A stretch of 64,000 bases of DNA from Desulfamplus sp. (GCA_015232465.1 JADFZO010000002.1:20919-84918), one strand, 5' to 3'; positions 36,449 to 45,007 are shown, counted from the stretch's first letter. Notes: a model not told the origin generated them from the letters alone. A program made the numbers and translations.

Positions 36449-37900
36449 TTAAAGAGTATTGTTCCACTGCTCCATGAGCCGTTCATATTTTTGCTCAATT
36501 TTTGCCTTCTCTTTAGCTGCTGATTCAGCAATTGCAACCGCATCATCTAACTGATTTTCAAGTGATTTCACCCTCTGTTTTAAAGATTGAATCTCCTCTT
36601 TTACGCTGTTTTCAGTCTCTTGAAGTTTGGCAAGTGCCCTTTTCTTCTCGACCCCTTCTTTTTCAGCTACGCTTAAAGCCTGATCCCTCTCTTTTTCAGC
36701 CTGAGCTAATGATGTAAGTGCATCATCTTTTTGAGCTTCAACCCTCTTTATAGTGCTTAGAGACTTGTCTCTCTCCATTTTGAGTGATTCATTTAAAACT
36801 TGAAGCTCATCTTTTTCTGATTCTGCCTTTTTGAGAGCTTTTAGAGCCTTCTCTTTCTCCTCTTCTGCCTTTTCTGCAACTTTTAAAGCATCATCTTTTT
36901 CTGATTCTGCCTTTTTGGCAGCTTTTATAGCTTTTTCTTTTTCCTCTTCAGCTTTTTCTGCAACCTTTAAAGCATCATCTTTTTCTGCCACAGCTTTTTT
37001 TGTAGCCTCAAGAGCTTTTTGCTTATCTTCTTCTGATTTTGCTGCTTTTTCTAAAGCTAACTCTTTCTCATCATCAGCCTTTTGAGCTTTTTTTGTAGCC
37101 TCAAGAGCTTTTTCTTTTTCATCTTCTGCTCTTTTTATAGCCTCTGCTTTATCAGATTCAGCCTTTTGAGCTTTTTTAATGGCATCTTCCATATCAGATT
37201 TAGCAGATGCAGACTTTTTGATAGCTTCATCACGTTCACTATTGGCTTTTCTTGCAGATTCAAGAGCTTTTTCTTTTTCTGCCTCTGCCTCTAAAGCCTT
37301 TTTTAAAGCTGTCTCTTTATCAGATTCAGCCTTTTGAGCCTTTTTTAAAGCATCCTCTTTTGCAAGTTCAGCCTCTTTTGCATTAGATATTGCCCTATTT
37401 TTTTCAGATTCAGATTTTTCAGCATGATCCAAAGCTGCCGATGTCTCTTGATGAGATTTTTGAAGCTCTTTTTCTAATCTTTGAATCTCTTGAGTCTGTT
37501 CAGCCGCTTTGCTCTGACTCTTTACCATCTCTTCGTTTAGCAGCGTTATAATAGCATCATGTTGTTGCTTTGACTCTCTAATCAGGCGATCATGATCTGG
37601 TAGCTTTGCTGTTAAATCAACTTTAAGATTTCTCACCATCTGGTGGAGCCGTGCCACCATGTTTGATTTTTCCCTAAAAACAACCTCTTTAGGAGTTCTT
37701 ATTTCAGTAACAGGCGATACAGATGGGAGCAGATAATCAGTCAAAATAACATCATAGTCGTATTGAGATGCTTTTCTCATTGCATCTTCTGAATTTGCCG
37801 CTAAAGTTACAGTGTAATGATGGGAAAATAGTTGATAAACATCATCTTTATTTTTAGTGTTATCGGCTAAAATCATCATTGTTTTTTTATCTTCAGACAT
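36449..37900 (-). CDS. Truncated receiver domain fused to long repetitive coiled coil
   Basis: 483 residues. The first 60 resemble the start of a receiver domain (TMMILADN, YDVILTDYLLP) with the aspartate at strand 3 kept but the acidic pair reduced to ADN and the second half of the fold missing. Residues about 110-480 are an unbroken coiled coil. Between about 165 and 385 it consists of Lys/Ala/Glu 14-residue repeats (KKAxxAExEKExAL type), visible in DNA as a degenerate 42-base repeat. Repeat number could vary between strains. It probably forms a long rod with an N-terminal binding head. The product of the partial gene at 62865 is of similar composition. Confidence 0.8.
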   Translation of the reverse strand: MSEDKKTMMILADNTKNKDDVYQLFSHHYTVTLAANSEDAMRKASQYDYDVILTDYLLPSVSPVTEIRTPKEVVFREKSNMVARLHQMVRNLKVDLTAKLPDHDRLIRESKQQHDAIITLLNEEMVKSQSKAAEQTQEIQRLEKELQKSHQETSAALDHAEKSESEKNRAISNAKEAELAKEDALKKAQKAESDKETALKKALEAEAEKEKALESARKANSERDEAIKKSASAKSDMEDAIKKAQKAESDKAEAIKRAEDEKEKALEATKKAQKADDEKELALEKAAKSEEDKQKALEATKKAVAEKDDALKVAEKAEEEKEKAIKAAKKAESEKDDALKVAEKAEEEKEKALKALKKAESEKDELQVLNESLKMERDKSLSTIKRVEAQKDDALTSLAQAEKERDQALSVAEKEGVEKKRALAKLQETENSVKEEIQSLKQRVKSLENQLDDAVAIAESAAKEKAKIEQKYERLMEQWNNTL

Positions 37901-37927
37901 ATTCCCACCTCAAGTTTATAGTTTTTT

Positions 37928-38365
37928 TTAAATACACTGCTCTTTCATAGCCCTTTTAGGATAGAGCCTCTCTTCTCGCTCATAGATACTTGCATTGATA
38001 TTTTTCTCTATCTTTGCAAGGTCTGAAAATAGATTTAAAAGCACCTCATCATCAAAAATTTCAAGTAGAGGAGATTGCTCTTTAATCTTTGAGACCCTTT
38101 CACCAATCTTTCTGTGAAGTTTTCGTTTTCTCTTTTTTAGCTCATGGATATTGTAGGTAAGAGAGATGCCCTTAGTAGAAGAGGAGGCAGAACTCCATAA
38201 TCTATCAAAAGCATCAACTACAATATCACCAAGATGGGTCATCTTGTATCTTATACCTTTTTTATCCTGCTCTTTTACTATCCTCTCTCTTTGCTCCTCT
38301 ATTATCTGCTCATAACTTTGACCATCTTCAATGTTTTGGCTATATTCCCACTCTTCTTGTTGCAT
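37928..38365 (-). CDS. Small charged helical protein, mad type
   Basis: 145 residues, 27 bases upstream of the receiver-coiled-coil gene and 13 bases after mamK. A central amphipathic segment (DIVVDAFDRLWSSASSSTKG) is followed by basic coiled coil (ELKKRKRKLHRKIGERVSKI). The same order, short amphipathic helix then coiled coil, occurs in the HEAT-repeat protein and in the gene at 39480. Membrane-surface binding by the amphipathic part is inference. Confidence 0.7.
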   Translation of the reverse strand: MQQEEWEYSQNIEDGQSYEQIIEEQRERIVKEQDKKGIRYKMTHLGDIVVDAFDRLWSSASSSTKGISLTYNIHELKKRKRKLHRKIGERVSKIKEQSPLLEIFDDEVLLNLFSDLAKIEKNINASIYEREERLYPKRAMKEQCI

Positions 38366-38378
38366 CTATATCATCTCC

Positions 38379-39434
38379 TTATCGTTTTTTAAGTTGATCC
38401 CAATACTCTTGAGGCATATCTTTACAAAGCATTAATGCTCCGCTTGCACCTGCATAAAGAGGCTCTTCAACCTTAGTTACCTTGCCATAACCTAATGTTT
38501 TTTTCATATACCTTTCTATCTCCCTTTGCAGACCAACAATCTGACTTCCACCACCTGCAAGGATAACATTCTGCTTAAGTCCATCTTGAAACTCAGGGTC
38601 AAATGTTGCTACAAGTTTCCTAATGCCATCAACAATTTCAGGCACAATTGAACGACATGCAGCTTTTATCTCATCAGTAACATCGCACTGAGTCGGCTTT
38701 CCATTAATTGGAAGCTCAATAAATATGCTTTCAGTTTGAGATGAGAGTATAGAATTCTCCTCTTTAAACCGTTTAACCATGTTAATCGTCAAAGTTGCAT
38801 CACTATATTTTTTCTTTATAAGCTCAAGAAATACTCTATCTATATGATCTCCAGCTTTAAATGTTGTTAGCTGATCCTCTTGTGTTGGGATTGTGCCGTG
38901 CATTCTGCATAAATCAGTCGTGCCAGCACCTATATCAATTATCATTGCATTTGAGTAAAGATTAAGTCCATAAGCAACAGTAAATGGCTCAGAGGCAATA
39001 AGAACATCATCAAGAATATTATCAGCAATATCAAGAAGGTCTTTTTTATTGTTCTGAGTTGCAAGTGCAGGAGCACCAATAACACCCCTTAAAATAGTCC
39101 CCTCTGGTTCGTCCTTTGCAACCTGAAATACAAGCTGTCTTAAAAGCTCTCTTGCAACACTTTTTGCTTTATTGTATTCATCAAGATTGGTTTCAGGAGA
39201 GTCAGAGTGCAGAAGAACTCCTCTATCAAAAGGGCGATATAAATTTAAAGCAAGCCTGTTTTTTAAAGCATCTTCACCAAATATGATCTCTTTTCCTAAC
39301 ATCTTTTTAGAAACAGCATCTTTAGGATAGCCCACATAGCTTGACATATAAGCTCTTATTCCATTATCACAGGCAATAACGCTTCTTGATGTTCCAAGAT
39401 CAATCCCAATATTTAATACTCTGTTCTCTCCCAT
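38379..39434 (-). CDS. mamK: Actin-like filament protein MamK
   Basis: Forms the cytoplasmic filament that aligns and moves magnetosomes. 351 residues from the ATG at 39434, close to the roughly 347 of MamK elsewhere; a GTG 15 bases earlier is possible. Phosphate-1 GIDLGTSRSVIA, then VGYPKDAVSKKMLGK, the MamK-typical IGAPA and SEPFTVAYGL, phosphate-2 IIDIGAGTTDLC, KAGDHIDRVFL, the adenosine motif ILAGGGSQIVGL and the C-terminal GALMLCKDMPQEYWDQL. These match MamK better than MreB or ParM. It is the second gene of the leftward cytoskeletal operon. Confidence 0.96.
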   Translation of the reverse strand: MGENRVLNIGIDLGTSRSVIACDNGIRAYMSSYVGYPKDAVSKKMLGKEIIFGEDALKNRLALNLYRPFDRGVLLHSDSPETNLDEYNKAKSVARELLRQLVFQVAKDEPEGTILRGVIGAPALATQNNKKDLLDIADNILDDVLIASEPFTVAYGLNLYSNAMIIDIGAGTTDLCRMHGTIPTQEDQLTTFKAGDHIDRVFLELIKKKYSDATLTINMVKRFKEENSILSSQTESIFIELPINGKPTQCDVTDEIKAACRSIVPEIVDGIRKLVATFDPEFQDGLKQNVILAGGGSQIVGLQREIERYMKKTLGYGKVTKVEEPLYAGASGALMLCKDMPQEYWDQLKKR

Positions 39435-39479
39435 ATTTTTTATATACACTCCAAAAGTTACCCCAAACTTAAATTTTTT

Positions 39480-39986
39480 TTATGACTCTCGTAATGCCCT
39501 ATTTTCGTCCACAATGGCTTGAAGCAAAGCACTCTTTTGGCTGGTCAACACATTTTGCTGCTTAAAAATCTCTTTTTGCCCACCACTATTTATGGGTGAG
39601 GAGGCGAGCCTTACACCATTTTTTTCAAGCTCTAAAAGCTGCTTTTCAATTTGTGCAATCTTATCTTCTAAGAGACTTATTTTGTGGTTATTAAGAGCAG
39701 TGTTGGTTACAATGCTATCTTCAAGAACCATCTCTCTTAAGAGTTTAGCATGTTCTTTAACGTGCCTGTTTATAGCTTTAAGCTGTTTTTCCTGAAGCGA
39801 TTTTGCCCGCCTATCTTTAAAATAGACAAACGGCTTTGCAGCAACATTGGCTACTGGTGTGGCTATTTTTTTAAATCCGCACGAAATAGCACACCCGCTC
39901 CTCTTTAGATAACTTATTGAGACTCTACCTGCATATTCAAATGTTGCTGCACTATACTTTCCAGCAGTTACCATTATAGCCATCAA
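39480..39986 (-). CDS. First gene of cytoskeletal operon; amphipathic-coiled-coil protein
   Basis: 168 residues. The N-terminus is mildly hydrophobic with two cysteines (RSGCAISCGFKKI) and aromatic-basic residues (KPFVYFKDRRA), then coiled coil (KISLLEDKIAQIEKQLLELE). It ends 46 bases before the mamK start. Not recognised as a known family. Its place upstream of mamK and its possible membrane-contact segment make it a candidate link between magnetosome and filament; this is inference from layout. Confidence 0.7.
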   Translation of the reverse strand: MMAIMVTAGKYSAATFEYAGRVSISYLKRSGCAISCGFKKIATPVANVAAKPFVYFKDRRAKSLQEKQLKAINRHVKEHAKLLREMVLEDSIVTNTALNNHKISLLEDKIAQIEKQLLELEKNGVRLASSPINSGGQKEIFKQQNVLTSQKSALLQAIVDENRALRES

Positions 39987-40262
39987 CTCACCTCGTTCAA
40001 AAATCCAATTCAGATTTTAAAAACTCGTTCAAGAGATAATTTAAAAATATATTTTATTAATAACACTATATTGAAAATATTTTTTTTTCAATAACGAAAT
40101 ATCTGGTTATTAATATAAGTTATGGCTCAATTGCCCATATTTTCATTAAAGTAAAAATTGCCTTGATCATATTTTGGCTTCTGCTATAACCTCTTCAATC
40201 AACTATTGCTTGAGGGTATTTTGTTAAAATAGTAATATTTATTGGATTTAATTTAATGGATT
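39987..40262. promoter_or_regulatory. Divergent promoter region between mad-type operon and ferredoxin gene
   Basis: 276 very AT-rich bases with no gene. It must hold the leftward promoter for the 12.5-kb cytoskeletal operon and the rightward one for the ferredoxin. A 5-bp inverted repeat ATAAC...GTTAT lies near 40095-40115. No -35/-10 pair stands out enough to call. Confidence 0.45.
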
Positions 40263-40667
40263 ATGGGTTACAAAATAAATAATAATTGCATTGGCTGCGG
40301 CAGTTGTGCCAAAAAATGCCCTGAAAACGCTATTGAAGGTAAAATAAAAGCTCGCTTTGAAATTGATGAGTTTATGTGTGTTGAGTGCGGCAATTGCTTT
40401 AATACCTGTAAAATGGGAGCAATTACCGATCCGCTTGGCAACACATCTCCTAAAAAGGGCAAAAAACAGAATGAATCAAAATCGCACATTGACCCTGAAC
40501 TCTGTGCTGGCTGCAAGAACTGCTATTTAAACTGCCCTATGGACGCCATAACCATAGTAAAAAAGGGGTTCTTAGGAGGCACATACTGCCGTATTAATCC
40601 AGATTTATGCTCAGGTTGTGGCACATGTATTAAAAACTGCATAACTGGCGCTGCAATTATTGAGTAA
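40263..40667 (+). CDS. Polyferredoxin with four 4Fe-4S cluster motifs
   Basis: 134 residues, soluble. Four cysteine motifs: CIGCGSCAKKCPE, CVECGNCFNTCKM, CAGCKNCYLNCPM and CSGCGTCIKNCIT, two ferredoxin units joined by a Lys-rich linker. It can carry up to four 4Fe-4S clusters and transfer low-potential electrons. It is the only rightward gene between the two leftward magnetosome operons, so it has its own promoter. A role as electron donor for the membrane polyferredoxin or cytochromes of the cluster is plausible but unproven. Confidence 0.92.
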   Translation: MGYKINNNCIGCGSCAKKCPENAIEGKIKARFEIDEFMCVECGNCFNTCKMGAITDPLGNTSPKKGKKQNESKSHIDPELCAGCKNCYLNCPMDAITIVKKGFLGGTYCRINPDLCSGCGTCIKNCITGAAIIE

Positions 40668-40713
40668 TTCTGTTATTGCAAGAGACTAAAATTCTCATAG
40701 CCTCTCTTATTTA

Positions 40714-40977
40714 TTAATCGCTCTCACTCATAAAGACTCTGTAATGGTAACCACAAGATGGGCAATAGCTGACTGTCTGCTTAGATGTGTATTGATAGAC
40801 ACCAAGCAGCATTAATGGAACACCAAGAATGGGTCCACCAATAAATAGGGTGCATGTTGCCCCTAAAGCCACGAATGTTGCGGGCCACTTTGCTGAGTGC
40901 CTTTTGACTGTAATTAGATCCATTTTATCGCCGCACTGGCGGCACTCTATAAATTTTTTTGTTTTTGTAACTGTCAT
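40714..40977 (-). CDS. Small membrane protein with split zinc-ribbon cysteines
   Basis: 87 residues: CRQCGDKM near the N-terminus, two hydrophobic helices (about 28-63) in a hairpin, then YCPSCGYHY. The hairpin would bring both CxxC pairs to the same membrane side, where they could share a zinc or iron ion. No family recognised. It is the last gene of the leftward mam operon, 70 bases after the preceding one. Confidence 0.75.
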   Translation of the reverse strand: MTVTKTKKFIECRQCGDKMDLITVKRHSAKWPATFVALGATCTLFIGGPILGVPLMLLGVYQYTSKQTVSYCPSCGYHYRVFMSESD

Positions 40978-41047
40978 CTATAAAACCTCTCTATTAATTA
41001 ATAGAACTCTGCTCTATATCTCTTTTCTACATCTTAATTTTACTTGT

Positions 41048-41410
41048 TTATAGAGCCTCTTTCTCCTTTTTTTTCTTAACACTATGAAGCCCCCAGCTTA
41101 AACCAGCAGCACCACCAACAACTCCAGCAATCTTAGTGATAGCCCCAGTTATCACAACCTCTGCCGCGCTTGCCGCAACAGCTATAGCAGCCACGCCCCC
41201 TAAAAGCCCAATACCGCCACCAATCAGCACTTTACTGCCAACCTGCATAACATCAGTAAAGCCAACTCTCTTATCCTCCCAGATGCTATTGCTATCATCA
41301 TACTCATAATCATCATAGGAAAAACCCTTAGGTCTCATGCTCTTGAAATACTCTTTTTTTGAGTAAATCTCTTTTTTACGATCTTCATAGCTCTTAAAAT
41401 TATCAGCCAT
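41048..41410 (-). CDS. Small Gly/Ala-rich membrane protein, likely magnetosome membrane
   Basis: 120 residues. The N-terminal 45 are polar and acidic-aromatic (GFSYDDYEYDDSNSIWEDKR), followed by two Gly/Ala-rich hydrophobic helices (VLIGGGIGLLGGVAAIAVAA, AGVVGGAAGLSWGL) and a short basic tail. Glycine-rich helix pairs recall MamC/MamD/Mms-type magnetosome membrane proteins, but I cannot show homology. The start overlaps the stop of the upstream gene (ATGGCTGA). Confidence 0.7.
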   Translation of the reverse strand: MADNFKSYEDRKKEIYSKKEYFKSMRPKGFSYDDYEYDDSNSIWEDKRVGFTDVMQVGSKVLIGGGIGLLGGVAAIAVAASAAEVVITGAITKIAGVVGGAAGLSWGLHSVKKKKEKEAL

Positions 41411-41861
41411 TTACGTTACCTCCAGTTAATGTCAAAGGGAAGTAAAAGTGTCTTCTCTTTTTGTTATTGTTTTTATGCTGTTTACGTGCCTTTGAGGTCG
41501 GTTTGCCAAGCTCTTCTTCTTCGCAATGTTTTGTTTTGCGGGCAATATTTATTCCAGCCCCAGCAACAGTGCCACCAGCCCCAGCACTGACCTTAGCTAC
41601 AGCAACATGACCAAACAGAGCTTTAAGAGCAACAGATGGAATTAAAGCCACGCTTCCGCACGCAGCTACCAATCCGATACCAGCACCTACTGCTGCTGTT
41701 TTTCCATATTTTGCTATTGGAGAGGCAGGGCAGCTATCAGAAGAGTCAAGGTTTTTTGCATTGGCATGAAATGTCTTTGCCATGTTTCTAATGTGTAGTT
41801 TACATAGCTCAGGGCTGTACCCTTTCATAGCACAAGAGTCGCATTTAGATTTTACGTTCAT
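41403..41861 (-). CDS. Cys-rich small membrane protein, likely magnetosome membrane
   Basis: 152 residues. The N-terminus has a cysteine/histidine motif CDSCAMKGYSPELCKLH that could bind metal. The middle has Gly/Ala/Val-rich hydrophobic helices (TAAVGAGIGLVAACGSVALI, GAGGTVAGAGINIA). The C-terminus is strongly basic with KNNNKKRRH. It is paired with the following Gly/Ala-rich gene by an overlap of 8 bases. Not recognised by name. Confidence 0.7.
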   Translation of the reverse strand: MNVKSKCDSCAMKGYSPELCKLHIRNMAKTFHANAKNLDSSDSCPASPIAKYGKTAAVGAGIGLVAACGSVALIPSVALKALFGHVAVAKVSAGAGGTVAGAGINIARKTKHCEEEELGKPTSKARKQHKNNNKKRRHFYFPLTLTGGNVNG

Positions 41862-41887
41862 AATAGTAGCTCCAACTTTATAGTAAT

Positions 41888-43798
41888 TTAAGCCATGTTA
41901 AGTAAAAATATATAACAACTTGAAATAATTAAAAATATAATAGCAATAGGAATCCCTATCCCTGAAAACTGACTAAAGGTGAATCTTATCCCTCCCCCCA
42001 TTTTAAACCTATATTTTGTATTGAAATTTTCCACAAGGGTTGTTGCAACTGGACCAGCAGTTGCTCCAGTTATGGTTGCAGATGAGCCTGCAAGAACTCC
42101 AAGAGATAAAGACCACCACATTATATGGTTAGCTGGCATAATCCCTATTCCAGCAACAACTGGAAAAAATAGGGCTGTTGTAGGTCCTGCACTTAAAAAT
42201 GCTGTAAAAAGTGCTGCTACCCACATAAGAATTAGACAACATAACCAAGGTTTGCCCATTGATATTTGAGTTATAAATTGGGTTACATATTTAAGTCCAC
42301 CAGATGCCTCAAGCCCCCCTACTATTATAAAAAGCCCTGTAAAAAATAGGACATCGTTAAATGAAATACGCTTAACAAGAGCATTTTTATCCATGCCAGA
42401 GAATAGAAAAACAGAAAGCCCTCCTGTTAAAGCAATTGCAGATGGGTTAAGTGATAAAAGATCAGATAGGCTAAATAAAACCAGCATGTGAAATAGTATA
42501 AATAGTGCCCTCTTAACAGTTTTAGTCTCATTTATGTTAAATTTTGGCATTGCGATAAGCCTTTTTGTAGATGCTCTAACCCTGCTATGTTTAATAACCT
42601 CGTATTGGTTCTCTTCGTCCTCTTCTAAATCCTCTAAATCTTGGTTATGGCTATGTTTATTATCAAAGTAGTCTAATTTTGACTTTAAATAAAAGAGCAT
42701 AATTCCAAAAAGTATCATGCAGATTGGCATCATAAAAATTATAAACTGATTAAACCCAACACCAGCCTCTGAGGCTATCAACATATTAGGAAAATCGCCT
42801 ATCATGGTTGATGCCCCGCCAATATTTGAGGCTATTATCTCACCAATAACCACAGGTCTTGGATCAAATCCTATTCTTGCAGCAAGGTTGAGAGTCATTG
42901 GCACCATTACCAATATTGTTGTCAAATTATTAACAAGCAGAGAGAATAGATAGGTAATAATGCAGAACATTATAAATATTTTTGTTCTATCTGTGCCTGA
43001 AAATTGGTAAATTTGATACGCCACATAATCAAAAAAACCAGCCTGATCAAGTGTGGTAGAGATTATATACATTCCAAGCAACAGAGATATTGTATTGAAC
43101 TTTATCGAAAAAAAGGCATCAACAGGATAATATATACCTAAAAAAGACCCAACCATCACCACAATAGCAGAGGCAACAAGAACAGCGTGCATCCTAATTT
43201 CAATATTTTTATAGATAAATAAAAAAAGAACAACTGTCAGCTTTAGAAACATCAACATTGCAAGAAAATGGACACCACGAGAGATATTATTGCTTCTAAA
43301 ACTCTTATCTCTGATTGTCATTGTTGGTAGATGGATATGAATATCTTTTTGTCTATTATCACGCAAAACTGTTATCTTTAGGGTATCCCCAACTTTTTTA
43401 CTGCTTAATATCTGTGTTGCCATATCAGGGGAGGATATTATATGACCATCGAGACCAACTATCTTATCCCCTGTTTTAAGCCCTGATCTCTGTGCTGGAG
43501 AGTTTGGCATCACTTGACCAACAATAAGATGAGATTGAGCCCCCCCGCCCCCTGAATATGAGAGCACTATTTCAGCACCAATCTTTCCTGTGTATGGCTC
43601 CTCTCCATAAACTCTCTTCTCAAGCCTATCTCCAAAAAATGCCCATGCAATCAAAAATAGCAACAAGAGAACAAATAGATAGACTCGCCATGAGCTTGTA
43701 GTATTAACAAGTTTGGCTCTATCTCTTTTTTGTGCTCTTTGTGCAACTATTGCCCCCATTGCTTTTGCACGGCTTTTTTTTGTGGCTATCAATTGCAT
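41888..43798 (-). CDS. mamN: MamN-like Na+/H+ or anion permease with N-terminal PDZ domain
   Basis: 636 residues. The C-terminal 440 form an ArsB/NhaD-type ion permease with about eleven membrane helices, including NNLTTILVMVPMTL, ASNIGGASTMIGDFPNMLIA and AGSSATITGATAGPVA; this is the MamN family, proposed to export protons released by mineral formation. Unlike MamN of Magnetospirillum, the N-terminus has one helix (about 38-58) and then a PDZ domain (about 72-158: IVGQVMPNSPAQRSGLKTGD). It lies 8 bases after the mamM-like gene. Confidence 0.88.
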   Translation of the reverse strand: MQLIATKKSRAKAMGAIVAQRAQKRDRAKLVNTTSSWRVYLFVLLLLFLIAWAFFGDRLEKRVYGEEPYTGKIGAEIVLSYSGGGGAQSHLIVGQVMPNSPAQRSGLKTGDKIVGLDGHIISSPDMATQILSSKKVGDTLKITVLRDNRQKDIHIHLPTMTIRDKSFRSNNISRGVHFLAMLMFLKLTVVLFLFIYKNIEIRMHAVLVASAIVVMVGSFLGIYYPVDAFFSIKFNTISLLLGMYIISTTLDQAGFFDYVAYQIYQFSGTDRTKIFIMFCIITYLFSLLVNNLTTILVMVPMTLNLAARIGFDPRPVVIGEIIASNIGGASTMIGDFPNMLIASEAGVGFNQFIIFMMPICMILFGIMLFYLKSKLDYFDNKHSHNQDLEDLEEDEENQYEVIKHSRVRASTKRLIAMPKFNINETKTVKRALFILFHMLVLFSLSDLLSLNPSAIALTGGLSVFLFSGMDKNALVKRISFNDVLFFTGLFIIVGGLEASGGLKYVTQFITQISMGKPWLCCLILMWVAALFTAFLSAGPTTALFFPVVAGIGIMPANHIMWWSLSLGVLAGSSATITGATAGPVATTLVENFNTKYRFKMGGGIRFTFSQFSGIGIPIAIIFLIISSCYIFLLNMA

Positions 43799-43806
43799 CT
43801 TAAAAA

Positions 43807-44709
43807 TTACTCCTCAAGCGGCTTTAGGTGAACTATAACCCTCTCAAGATCATTGACCTGTTCTAAAAGGATAGATTTTACCTTAGCAGCAATATTCTCA
43901 CCATGCTCCATTGTGCAGTCAGCATTAACCTTTATATCAACCTCAGCCCATATCTTTTGACCAATATGCCTTGTCTTTAAATCTGCAATTCCATGAACAC
44001 CCTCTATATTTGAGATAATATCTGTTATCTCCTCACCGTAAAGGTGGTTGACAGATGAATCCATAAGCGATTTTATAGACTCAATAAGTATGCTGATACT
44101 AACTTTTATTATAATAGCCACAACAACAAGAGCACATATTGGATCAAGATGGTGAAAGCCAAGTCTTGATCCAAGAACGCCAACAATTACAGCCATTGAT
44201 GAGAAAGCATCAGCCCTATTTGCCCAAGCATTTGCCATCATTGTCTGACTTTTTAGCCTTGTGCCAACGCATCTCATATAACGAAATAGCATCTCATTTA
44301 CTAAAATTGAGATAATGGCAGCTAAGATTGCAGATAGGTGAGGCGGAGCAGTTGGCTCACGCATCAGATGATCAATTGAGGCAGTTATCAGCATTATTGC
44401 AGCACCAATAATAAATAGTGATGTAAAGCCAGCAGCAATAAACTCAACCTTTCCAAATCCAAATGGAAAACTTTCGCTTTTTGCCTTTTTAGTAAGTTTT
44501 TGGCTAACTATAATTGCAAATGCAGTAACAATATTTGATGTTGAGTGAAGCCCGTCAGCAAGACAAGCCTTACTACCGCTTGTTACTCCAACTATCAGCT
44601 TCATAATAACCATTATCACGTTAGTTACAATGCCAACAAGAGCCACACGCTCTCCACATCTTTCACATTTTGCTCGATCAATTCCAAGAGAATCAAAGTT
44701 CATCATCAT
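43807..44709 (-). CDS. mamM: Cation diffusion facilitator, MamM-like
   Basis: 300-residue CDF iron transporter of the magnetosome membrane with six helices and a cytoplasmic C-terminal domain. ERCGERVALVGI and ADGLHSTSN are at the start; NAWANRADAFSS is TM5; the C-terminal domain has TRHIGQKIWAEVDIKV, close to MamM. TM5 and SLMDSSV also resemble MamB, so the M versus B label rests mainly on the C-terminal domain and position. The TM2 site reads HSTSN, with Asn where CDF proteins usually have Asp. I chose the ATG at 44709 (GAGG six bases upstream, overlapping the previous gene). Confidence 0.85.
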   Translation of the reverse strand: MMMNFDSLGIDRAKCERCGERVALVGIVTNVIMVIMKLIVGVTSGSKACLADGLHSTSNIVTAFAIIVSQKLTKKAKSESFPFGFGKVEFIAAGFTSLFIIGAAIMLITASIDHLMREPTAPPHLSAILAAIISILVNEMLFRYMRCVGTRLKSQTMMANAWANRADAFSSMAVIVGVLGSRLGFHHLDPICALVVVAIIIKVSISILIESIKSLMDSSVNHLYGEEITDIISNIEGVHGIADLKTRHIGQKIWAEVDIKVNADCTMEHGENIAAKVKSILLEQVNDLERVIVHLKPLEE

Positions 44710-45007
44710 CAAAATCCTCAACCACCCTCTCTTCCCTTCTGTTATTGGCAATTTTTTTCTTACCGTTTACCCCACTGCCTCTTCGTCTTAAAATATCCTG
44801 AAGCTGACGCTTTAAACGCTCCTCTGTGGCGATTGCTGAAAAATGGCGAATTAGGTATCCGATAAGCCCAGAAATGGCTATCACAAACACAAGCCTAATG
44901 CTTACAGGTTTGCCCGCAACAAAGGAGACAGGCACATGATCAAAATTCTCTATTGAGAATAGAACCACCAGCACAGTAACAATTATAGTCATAATTGTCT
45001 TAAACAT
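44693..45007 (-). CDS. LapA-domain small membrane protein, MamL-like
   Basis: 104 residues: two membrane helices (IIVTVLVVLFSIENF, LVFVIAISGLIGYLI) in the LapA/DUF1049 pattern, then a basic cytoplasmic tail (RLKRQLQDILRRRGSG, KKKIANNRREER) ending in acidic DFDDDEL. MamL of Magnetospirillum has the same two helices plus basic tail and helps bend the membrane into vesicles. It overlaps the mamM-like start by 17 bases. Confidence 0.72.
   Translation of the reverse strand: MFKTIMTIIVTVLVVLFSIENFDHVPVSFVAGKPVSIRLVFVIAISGLIGYLIRHFSAIATEERLKRQLQDILRRRGSGVNGKKKIANNRREERVVEDFDDDEL

Noticed and set aside
36830-37300. Long plus-strand frames rich in Phe and Ser opposite the coiled-coil repeats
   Set aside because: They are antisense images of Lys/Ala/Glu heptads and appear opposite every coiled-coil gene in the window.
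44680-44695. Readthrough of TGA at the end of the MamL-like gene
   Set aside because: Another TGA follows after four codons, and the mamM-like start overlaps here in the normal coupled-gene way.
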